DNA of 64,000 nucleotides, from contig CABQKA010000001.1 of NCBI GenBank assembly GCA_902464615.1, positions 124,001 to 188,000 of the forward strand. The letters run 5' to 3'. Under the pieces are notes generated by a model that was not told the origin of the DNA, searched no databases, and worked only from the letters and a program-made list of their open reading frames with translations. The translations under genes and the position numbers were made by a program. Position 1 is the stretch's first letter, and each line of letters opens with the position of its first letter. Source of the stretch: an uncultured Prevotella sp. GTDB taxonomy: Bacteria > Bacteroidota > Bacteroidia > Bacteroidales > Bacteroidaceae. Below are positions 57,425 through 64,000 of this stretch, in pieces.

Positions 57425-58264
57425 TCAGTCCGTAATTTCAGAAACTTCGGTCACCGCGTCCTCCCAGCCGTCCATGATGAGCGCCGGGGAATGGGTGGTG
57501 AGCACGACCTGAGCGTTCGGGTTCATCTCGCGGACCATGCTGATCAGGCGTTTCTGCCATTCGAAGTGCAGGCTGGCCTCCGGTTCGTCCATGAAGAGAA
57601 CGTAGTGCTGCCGGTCCTCGGTGAGGGCCGTAAGGAGAATGACAAGCATCTGCTTCTCCCCGCTGGAGAGCAGGTATGGTTGCAGCGGTTCGTCGTACTG
57701 GATGAAGCTCAGCTCGTTGCTCGTGCGGTCAATACGCTTGCCCGTTTCGCTGAAAAGCTCGTCCACCAGGTCCTGGAAACGGGTTTTGCTGGCGGCCGCG
57801 GCGGCGGCCTTATCGCGCACGGCGGGGTCGCCGCTCGAAAGCATCTGAATCATGCGGTTGGCCACGTTGACCTGGTAGTCCAGGTAACGGCGCTGCAGGA
57901 TGTAAAGCTGCCAGTCCAACTCCGTGGTGACGCGCATGTCCGTAATCTTGATGAGCCGCTCGTTGGCCACAAGGCGGCGGTCGAAACTGCGGATGATGTC
58001 GTAACGGATTCCCGTAGCGTCGGAAGGCTCAAAGTCCACCTTCACGCCCAGCTTGGCCGAGGTGACCAGGTCGCCCACGGCCGCCCCCTCGCACAAATGC
58101 TGGACAAGGCGGTTGATAATGGTGCTCTTACCGACACCGTTGCCGCCGCTCAGGACGTTGACATCCGGCCGCAACTCCCATACCACGTGCTTATGCCCGC
58201 ACCATAAGCTGTTAATTTCTATACGGGTAATATAATTCCCCAGTTTTATCATAGCCATAAACAT
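57425..58264 (-). CDS. AAA/ABC-type ATPase, AriA-like
   Basis: 279-residue SMC/ABC-like ATPase: Walker A GGNGVGKST at 40-48, signature LSSGEKQML, Walker B HYVLFMDEPEASLH and switch LTTHSPALIM. It belongs with overcoming-lysogenization-defect/AAA_21-type ATPases that partner with TOPRIM effectors. It is shorter than typical AriA (roughly 400 or more residues), with only a small insert between Walker A and the signature. Its promoter is 10 bases upstream of the ATG at 58264; M3 and M5 (58255 region) are alternative starts. Confidence 0.85.
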   Translation of the reverse strand: MFMAMIKLGNYITRIEINSLWCGHKHVVWELRPDVNVLSGGNGVGKSTIINRLVQHLCEGAAVGDLVTSAKLGVKVDFEPSDATGIRYDIIRSFDRRLVANERLIKITDMRVTTELDWQLYILQRRYLDYQVNVANRMIQMLSSGDPAVRDKAAAAAASKTRFQDLVDELFSETGKRIDRTSNELSFIQYDEPLQPYLLSSGEKQMLVILLTALTEDRQHYVLFMDEPEASLHFEWQKRLISMVREMNPNAQVVLTTHSPALIMDGWEDAVTEVSEITD

Positions 58265-58275
58265 AGGTTTGTTGC

Positions 58276-58283
58276 AAATATAC
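58276..58283 (-). promoter_or_regulatory. -7 promoter box of the ATPase-DUF4435 pair
   Basis: Minus strand TATATTTG matches TAnnTTTG, 11 bases before the ATG at 58264, so the leader is very short. Confidence 0.6.
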
Positions 58284-58389
58284 TTACTTTTACGGAATAC
58301 CCATGACGTTTTCCCGCGATTTAGTAGTAAAAAAAAGCGGATTTGTCGATTTTCCGCCCAAGAAGGAAACAGCGGAAATGACTAATTAT

Positions 58390-58397
58390 TAATTTTG
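58390..58397 (+). promoter_or_regulatory. -7 promoter box of the outer-membrane barrel gene
   Basis: TAATTTTG matches TAnnTTTG, 39 bases before the ATG at 58437. Confidence 0.6.
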
Positions 58398-58436
58398 CAT
58401 GTTGAAAACCTACCACCTACAAACATACTCCGTATC

Positions 58437-61400
58437 ATGAACAGAAAATCAACGTTACTCCTCTGCTGTGTCATGGCCGGCGCGGGCAGCGTCAGCGCCC
58501 AACGCTACATCGTGACGGGCCAGGTGCGCAACGCCAAGACGCAAAGCCCGGTGGAGTTTGCCTCTGCAGCCCTGTTGCGCCCGGACAGCACGGTCGTGAC
58601 GGGCGCAACGACGGACGAAAAAGGCGCGTTCAAAATTAAAGCGAAAGGAGCGGGAAAGTTCATCATCAGAATTTCCTACGTCGGTTTTGAACCGACATAC
58701 AAGAACGTGGAGCTTAGCGCCACGCGCGATTCCGTAAACGTCGGGACACTGGAAATGAGCTCCAGCGACGTGACGCTGGGGACTGCCGTAGTGTCCGTAA
58801 CCGCTGCACGCGTAGAACAGAAGGCCGACACGACCATGTATAACGCTTCGGCCTACCGCGTGCCGGAAGGCTCCACACTCGAAGCACTCATCAAGCAACT
58901 GCCGGGCGTGGAAATCTCGGACGACGGCACCATCAAGTGGAACGGAAAAGAGGTCAAGGAGTTCCTCATCAACGGCAAGGACTTCTTCAAGGGCGACACG
59001 GAAACGGCCATGAAGAACCTGCCCACGGAACTGGTCAGCAAAATCAAAGCCTACGACAAAGCCAGCGACTACACCGAACAGACCGGCATAGACGACGGCG
59101 AAGAGACTACCGTGCTGGACATCACGACCAAGAAGAAGTTCAACGAGTCGTGGGTGTCGAACTTGGACTTGGCCTACGGCACGGAAGACCGCTACTCGAC
59201 GCGCTTCTTCGGCACACGCTTCACAGACAACTCCCGTATCACAGCCTACGGTTCGGCCAACAACGTGGGCAACCGCGGATTCGGCGGCCCGCGCGGATTC
59301 GGCGGCGGCAACAACGGCCTGTCGGCCCGCAAGAACGCCGGTATGGACTTCTATTGGGACAACGGGAAGGAACGCCGCGAGGGCGGACGCCTGGAACTGG
59401 GCGGCAACGTGCGTTACAGCCACAACAGTACGGACCTCGTCACCACCACCTCTTCCGAAACGTTCCTCTCTTCCGGCGCAAGCAGCTCGTTCAGCAACAG
59501 CAACAGCCTGAGCCGCTCAAGCAACACGAACGTAAACAGCGCTTTCCGCCTGCAGTGGAACCCCGACTCGATGACGACCATCATCTTCCGCCCCTCGTTC
59601 TCGCACAGCAACAGCCACAGCTCGGGCAACAGCGCCACGGCCACCTTCAACAGTGACCCGTATGCCATTGACGGCATGTCGAGCCCGCTCGACAGCATCT
59701 TTAACGACGTCATCCCCCCCAGCCTGGCAGCCATTGCCGTAAACCGTAACCAGCGTCTCTCGCTGGGCGACAGCAAGAGCAACACCGTCGAAGGGTCGCT
59801 CTTCGCTATCCGGCGGCTGAACAGCAAGGGCCGCAACATCTCGCTGAACGCTTCGGCCGGCTACACGAAAAGCGAAAGCAACTCGTTCTCCGTTTCCGAC
59901 ATACAATATTATAATGGTGACCCGGGCAGCTTCCTCAACCAGTACAGCTCCACGCCGGGCAAAAACTGGAACTACCGCATCCGTGTAGGCTACACCGAGC
60001 CTATCGCGAAAAACTGGTACGCGGAGGCGCGCTACCAATACTCCTACCGATATAACGACAGCGACCGCTCCCGCTACAACCTGGACAGCCTGGGAGGCGA
60101 CTGGGCCGATGCCAGCTGGGCAACGGAACACATCGGCTGGCTGCCCACGCCGGACGAAATCCTCAACACCGTGCGCGACCTGAACAACAGCCAGTACGCC
60201 ACGTACAAGTACTACAACCACAGCGCCAACGTCGGCATCCGCTACATCGACAAAAACATCCGCTTCAACGCCGGCGTGAACTTCGACCCCGAGAAGACGG
60301 ACCTCGCTTACGAGCGCCCCGGGCAAAACATAGACACGCTCATCACGCGCAACGTGTTCACCGTATCGCCGCAAGTACGCTTCCGCTACAAGTTCTCGGA
60401 GACAAGCCAGCTGGACATACGCTACCGCGGCTCCTCGTCCCAGCCGTCCATGACAGACCTTATCGCCGTCATCGACGACTCCGACCCGCTGAACATCTCC
60501 ATGGGTAACCCGGGACTGAAACCCTCGTGGAGCAACAACCTGCGTATTTTCTACAACACCTACGACACGGAACGCCAGCAGGGCATGATGGCCGGATTCT
60601 TCTTCACGCAGAACAAGAACTCCGTGAGCAACCGCGTCATCTACGACGAAAGCACCGGTGTACGCTACACGCGGCCGGAAAACATCAACGGCAACTGGAA
60701 CGCCAACGGCCACTATATGTTCAACACCGGATTCGGTCCGGACCGCACCATCACGCTGGCCACGTTCACAGGCATCAATTACAGCAACGCCGTGGGCTAC
60801 ATCAGCAGCTACAGCAGCAACGACAGCAACACTCCGGGCAGCCCTGTCGTGACTGACGGACTGAGCAGCTACGCCGACTACGACAACCTGTTCAACTCGA
60901 CGGCATCGAGCAAGAACACGACCCGCACCCTGGGCATCAACGAAAACCTGGACATCTCCTACCGCACCGACATGTTCGACGTGGGCCTTACCGGCCAGCT
61001 CCGCTACCAGCACGCCCGCGCCACGCTCCAGGAGAATGCCAACATGGACACTTGGAACTTCGCCTACGGAGCCAACGCAAACGTGAACTTCGACTGGGGC
61101 ATGAGCATCTCCACCGACATCCGCATGACCTCGCGCCGCGGCTATTCGGACAACTCCATGAACACGAACGAACTGGTCTGGAACGCGCAGATCGCCCAGA
61201 GCTTCCTGAAAGACAAGGCCGCCACCATCAGCCTGCAGTTCTATGACATCCTGCACAAGCAGAGCAACGTGTCCCGCGTCATCAACGCCACCATGCGCAG
61301 CGACTCCTGGAACAACGCCATCAATGCTTACTGCATGGTCCATTTCATTTACCGGCTCAACATCTTCGGCGGTACGAAAAGCGGCAGCAGCCGCGGCCCC

Positions 61401-61442
61401 GGCGGTCCGGGCATGATGATGCGTCCGGCACACCGCTTCTGA
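58437..61442 (+). CDS. Outer-membrane beta-barrel protein with carboxypeptidase-regulatory domain
   Basis: 1001 residues. The signal peptide ends near residue 22 (GAGSVSAQ). Residues about 24-105 are a carboxypeptidase-regulatory-like domain (VTGQVRNAKTQSPVEFASA), about 120-220 a plug-like segment (LEALIKQLPGVEISDDG, FLINGKDFFKGDTETAMKNL), and the rest a large Asn/Tyr-rich barrel ending HRF. A Ser/Asn-rich stretch lies near 345-375. It has TonB-receptor-like architecture without an obvious TonB box, as in the OMP_b-brl family. The cargo or role is unknown. It has its own promoter and terminator. I chose the ATG at 58437 because it begins the signal peptide. Confidence 0.9.
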   Translation: MNRKSTLLLCCVMAGAGSVSAQRYIVTGQVRNAKTQSPVEFASAALLRPDSTVVTGATTDEKGAFKIKAKGAGKFIIRISYVGFEPTYKNVELSATRDSVNVGTLEMSSSDVTLGTAVVSVTAARVEQKADTTMYNASAYRVPEGSTLEALIKQLPGVEISDDGTIKWNGKEVKEFLINGKDFFKGDTETAMKNLPTELVSKIKAYDKASDYTEQTGIDDGEETTVLDITTKKKFNESWVSNLDLAYGTEDRYSTRFFGTRFTDNSRITAYGSANNVGNRGFGGPRGFGGGNNGLSARKNAGMDFYWDNGKERREGGRLELGGNVRYSHNSTDLVTTTSSETFLSSGASSSFSNSNSLSRSSNTNVNSAFRLQWNPDSMTTIIFRPSFSHSNSHSSGNSATATFNSDPYAIDGMSSPLDSIFNDVIPPSLAAIAVNRNQRLSLGDSKSNTVEGSLFAIRRLNSKGRNISLNASAGYTKSESNSFSVSDIQYYNGDPGSFLNQYSSTPGKNWNYRIRVGYTEPIAKNWYAEARYQYSYRYNDSDRSRYNLDSLGGDWADASWATEHIGWLPTPDEILNTVRDLNNSQYATYKYYNHSANVGIRYIDKNIRFNAGVNFDPEKTDLAYERPGQNIDTLITRNVFTVSPQVRFRYKFSETSQLDIRYRGSSSQPSMTDLIAVIDDSDPLNISMGNPGLKPSWSNNLRIFYNTYDTERQQGMMAGFFFTQNKNSVSNRVIYDESTGVRYTRPENINGNWNANGHYMFNTGFGPDRTITLATFTGINYSNAVGYISSYSSNDSNTPGSPVVTDGLSSYADYDNLFNSTASSKNTTRTLGINENLDISYRTDMFDVGLTGQLRYQHARATLQENANMDTWNFAYGANANVNFDWGMSISTDIRMTSRRGYSDNSMNTNELVWNAQIAQSFLKDKAATISLQFYDILHKQSNVSRVINATMRSDSWNNAINAYCMVHFIYRLNIFGGTKSGSSRGPGGPGMMMRPAHRF

Positions 61443-61480
61443 CACGCAGCCACGGCACAAACGCCACGGCCCCCACCCAC

Positions 61481-61533
61481 AAAGCCCGTCGGACAGGCGC
61501 GCAGCGCAAGCGCCCTGTCCGGCGGACTTTTTC
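61481..61533 (+). terminator. Intrinsic terminator after the barrel protein gene
   Basis: AAAGCCCGTCGGACAGGCGC (61481-61500) pairs with GCGCCCTGTCCGGCGGACTT (61510-61529) with few mismatches; a T-rich run follows. Confidence 0.8.
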
Positions 61534-61567
61534 TTTTGCAAAAAACGCCACGGAAAAATTAATTTTG

Positions 61568-61575
61568 TAAATTTG
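61568..61575 (+). promoter_or_regulatory. -7 promoter box of corA
   Basis: TAAATTTG matches TAnnTTTG, about 134 bases before the ATG at 61709. The leader is long for this genome; Mg-responsive control is possible but nothing specific is visible. Confidence 0.55.
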
Positions 61576-61708
61576 CACACGCAAAACCAATATTTCATCC
61601 GTTCAATGGACGACTATCACGCGGAATACAACCGACACTAACGCCGAGAGGACACACGCTCAGGGGTGCCTTCCCGGTTATCATTAACCCTTTTTGAAGG
61701 AACCGCCT

Positions 61709-62635
61709 ATGCGAACTTACTGGAATACCCAGCAGACCTTACGCACTGTGGACAAATGGGAGCCCAACTGCTGGGTGCAGGTCACCTGCCCGACGGCCGA
61801 CGACGAAGACTTCCTCTACAACACGCTTCACATCCCCGACTATTTCCTCGACGACATCCGAGACAAAGACGAACGCTCGCGCTACGACTACGACGACGGA
61901 TGGACGCTCATCATCCTGCGCATCCCCTACGTCAAGGAAGTGCGCTCGCGCACACCCCATACCACCATCCCCCTCGGCATCATCCTGAACAAAGGAGTGT
62001 GCATCACCGTCTGCAATTACGAGACCAACATGATGATAGACTTCGTCTCGTACCAACAGAAGCGCAACCGCGGATTCACCGATGCCGTCGACCTCGTGTT
62101 CCGCCTTTTCCTCTCCTCAGCCGTCTGGTATCTGAAACGGCTGAAGCAGATCAACATCCTCATCGAAGAAGCCAAGCGCAACCTGGACAAGCAAATCGAC
62201 AACGAAGACCTTATCAGCCTCTCGCGCCTGCAAGACAGCCTGACCTATTTCATCACCTCCATCCGCGGCAACGAAACGCTCCTTTCCAAGCTGAAGTTCA
62301 AGCTGCCGGTCGACGAACTGGACGCCGACCTCATCGAAGATGTCACTATCGAGATGAACCAGGCCCGCGAGACCACCAACATTTACACCAACATCCTCGA
62401 CTCGACGATGGAGACCTACGCCAGCATCATCAACAACAACATGTCCGGCGTCATGAAGCAGATGACTTCCATCTCCATCATCCTCATGTTCCCCACGCTC
62501 ATAGCCAGTATCTTCGGCATGAACCTGATTTCCGGCCTCGAAGACACCTGGTGGGGATTCCCCCTCGTCATCGCCGCTTCCTTCGCCATAACGGGAATCT
62601 TCTACGCCTTCTTCCGCCGGAAAACGTGGATTTAA
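61709..62635 (+). CDS. corA: CorA family magnesium/cobalt transporter
   Basis: Pentameric divalent cation channel of the inner membrane, 308 residues. A large N-terminal cytoplasmic domain is followed by a long helix with many charged residues and two C-terminal membrane segments; the diagnostic GMN motif is in LIASIFGMNLISG, and the protein ends with the basic FFRRKTWI. I use the ATG at 61709 (MRTYWNTQQ); a TTG at 61694 would add five residues. Confidence 0.93.
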   Translation: MRTYWNTQQTLRTVDKWEPNCWVQVTCPTADDEDFLYNTLHIPDYFLDDIRDKDERSRYDYDDGWTLIILRIPYVKEVRSRTPHTTIPLGIILNKGVCITVCNYETNMMIDFVSYQQKRNRGFTDAVDLVFRLFLSSAVWYLKRLKQINILIEEAKRNLDKQIDNEDLISLSRLQDSLTYFITSIRGNETLLSKLKFKLPVDELDADLIEDVTIEMNQARETTNIYTNILDSTMETYASIINNNMSGVMKQMTSISIILMFPTLIASIFGMNLISGLEDTWWGFPLVIAASFAITGIFYAFFRRKTWI

Positions 62636-62689
62636 TTCCACGAACGTAAAAATCCCATAAAAATGCTTGGCTATCCCGAGAAAAATACC

Positions 62690-62697
62690 TTCATTTG
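62690..62697 (+). promoter_or_regulatory. Weak -7 promoter box before the DUF349 gene
   Basis: TTCATTTG differs from TAnnTTTG at one position, and a TTG lies 19 bases upstream (62668-62670), the expected -33 spacing. Confidence 0.4.
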
Positions 62698-62743
62698 CAC
62701 GAAATAACGATAACATCAGACACTACAGACTGACCCTCTTACT

Positions 62744-64000
62744 ATGGATGAAAAGAAAGTACCCGAAGCCGGGCTGGAGCTGAATACCGACAACCTGCCC
62801 GCCGGCGAAACGACAGAGGCACAAGTGACGGCCGAACAGCAGACTGCCGCCGGAAACACCGGAGACGAAACAGCCGACGCCGGCACCCTACAAGAAGCGG
62901 CCGCGACGGTCGCAACCGCCACAGACGGCAACACCGGAACCGCAGACACCGGAACCGATGCTGACGCCACAGAAGACAGCGGTACCGACAACGGCCAGGA
63001 AGTGGCCAAAAGCCAGCCTATCCCCTCCACGCAGGAAGAAATCATCAGCCGCCTTAAGGAAATCGTCTCCAACGGCGAAAACGTCTCCCGCACGGAAGTG
63101 GAGCAACTCAAGCAGGCCTACTACAAACTGCACAACGCCGCCGTCAGCGCCGCACGCGACGCTTTCATCCAAGCCGGAGGCCAGCCCGACGATTTCCTGC
63201 CCCCTGCCGACCCCAACGAAGAAATCTTCAAGGCCGAAATGGGACGCATACGCGAAATCCGCACCCAAGCCATACAGGAACTCGAAGAGCAGAAACAGGC
63301 CAACCTGAAGCGCAAGCTGGACATCATCGAGCAGATCAAGCAAATGTCCGCCACGCCCGACGAAGCCGACAAAAACTACGAGGCCGTCAAGCAGTTGCAA
63401 AGCGAGTGGAAAGATATCAAGCTCGTACCTGCCGAGCACGCCACCGAGCTGTGGAAAAACTACCAGCACTACGTGGACCAGTTCTACGACCAGCTCCACC
63501 TCAACCACGAGTTCCGCGACTACGACTTCAAGAAGAACCTTGAAATCAAAACCCGCCTCTGCGAGGCCGCCGAGCGCCTGGCCGACGTGACCGACCCCGT
63601 CTCCGCTTTCCACCAGTTGCAGAAGCTCCACCAGGAATTCCGCGAGGCAGGCCCCGTGGCCAAAGACCTCCGCGAAGGCATCTGGACTCGCTTCAAAGAA
63701 GCCTCCACCGTTATCAACAAGCGCCACCAGGCCCATTTCGAAGCCCTCAAGGCCCGCGAAGGCGAGAACCTCGAGCAGAAAACAGCCCTCTGCGAACAGG
63801 CCGAGGCCATCGACACCGAAAGCCTCAAGACCTTCGCCGACTGGGACAAAGCCACCCGCCAGATGCTCGACCTGCAGGCCCAGTGGAAAACCATCGGCTT
63901 CACGCCCAAAAAGGACAACGCACGCATCTTCGAGCGTTTCCGCACCGCCTGCGACAAGTTCTTCACCCAGAAAACGGCCCACTTCAAGGCCCAGCGCGAA
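62744..64000 (+). CDS. DUF349 protein, 3' end beyond the window
   Basis: Open frame from the ATG at 62744 through the last base (419 codons), so the C-terminus is missing. Residues 1-90 are low complexity, rich in Thr, Ala, Glu, Gly and Asp (for example DTGTDADATEDSGTDNGQE). From about 95 the protein is helical with DUF349 repeats: each has a W followed by a basic helix, as in LQSEWKDIKLVPAEHATELW, GIWTRFKEASTVINKRHQAH and LQAQWKTIGFTPKKDN. DUF349 proteins are long coiled-coil-like cytosolic proteins of poorly known function, conserved in Bacteroidota. Confidence 0.85.
   Translation, partial: MDEKKVPEAGLELNTDNLPAGETTEAQVTAEQQTAAGNTGDETADAGTLQEAAATVATATDGNTGTADTGTDADATEDSGTDNGQEVAKSQPIPSTQEEIISRLKEIVSNGENVSRTEVEQLKQAYYKLHNAAVSAARDAFIQAGGQPDDFLPPADPNEEIFKAEMGRIREIRTQAIQELEEQKQANLKRKLDIIEQIKQMSATPDEADKNYEAVKQLQSEWKDIKLVPAEHATELWKNYQHYVDQFYDQLHLNHEFRDYDFKKNLEIKTRLCEAAERLADVTDPVSAFHQLQKLHQEFREAGPVAKDLREGIWTRFKEASTVINKRHQAHFEALKAREGENLEQKTALCEQAEAIDTESLKTFADWDKATRQMLDLQAQWKTIGFTPKKDNARIFERFRTACDKFFTQKTAHFKAQRE

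Noticed and set aside
59517..61598. A 693-codon open frame on the minus strand opposite the barrel protein
   Set aside because: Shadow of the plus-strand outer-membrane protein, which has signal peptide, domains, promoter and terminator; the antisense product is Val/Ala/Gly-rich.

Overview
The window looks like a chromosomal piece of a fairly high-GC member of the order Bacteroidales (phylum Bacteroidota). Three things point there: repeated TAnnTTTG -7 promoter boxes with little sign of Shine-Dalgarno sites, the gene order purH - mreBCD - mrdA - rodA, and family-specific proteins (lipoprotein-type TamA next to TamB, an S46 dipeptidyl-peptidase, carboxypeptidase-regulatory-domain beta-barrel proteins, a DUF349 protein, reverse rubrerythrin). 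I cannot name a genus. I see no rRNA, tRNA, CRISPR array, insertion sequence or phage gene.

Layout. 0-7 kb: a PurH that consists only of the IMP cyclohydrolase domain, then the rod-shape/elongasome operon mreB, mreC, mreD, mrdA (PBP2), rodA and a small membrane-anchored protein. 7-9.5 kb: a possible structured leader or small RNA, a WecA/TagO-like polyprenyl-phosphate glycan transferase and a GT2 glycosyltransferase. 9.7-20.9 kb (minus strand): S46 peptidase, tamL-tamB, and a sodium:solute symporter. 21-27 kb: a secreted protein, an SF1 helicase, a GH29 alpha-L-fucosidase and a secreted partner of unknown role. 27-31.6 kb (minus): a frameshifted outer-membrane barrel protein and an ABC transporter with its YtrA-type GntR regulator and a likely operator. 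32-36 kb: PerR, rubrerythrin, an Nramp transporter and purA. 36-55.5 kb: rmlB, fabG and tetR on the minus strand, divergent from a large type II fatty-acid/polyketide-like gene cluster. 55.5-64 kb: an RluA-family pseudouridine synthase, an ATPase + DUF4435 pair resembling the PARIS defence system, a large outer-membrane barrel protein, CorA and a DUF349 protein cut by the window end.

The biosynthetic cluster is the main accessory feature. It has two ketoreductases, three ketosynthases with intact Cys-His-His residues, one chain-length-factor-like protein without the nucleophile, two acyl carrier proteins, two hotdog dehydratase domains, a thioesterase, an O-methyltransferase-like enzyme, an LpxL-like and a PlsC-like acyltransferase, a GT2 domain, two tandem flavin oxidoreductases of the CrtI/CrtISO type and a PaaK-like adenylate-forming ligase. 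The composition is closest to aryl polyene / flexirubin-type loci, but the window shows no aromatic ammonia lyase, no DarB-type ketosynthase, and no LolA or MMPL exporter. The two dehydratase domains carry complementary halves of the FabZ active site (one has only the Glu, the other only the His), which suggests an obligate heterodimer.

A second unusual signal is a family of short palindromic modules (core ACGGGGCTAAGGCCCGT and variants) present as ten small arrays across the window. Most lie in gaps after genes and several form terminator-like hairpins, but one is read through in frame inside the thioesterase gene and two supply the stop codon of the gene they touch.
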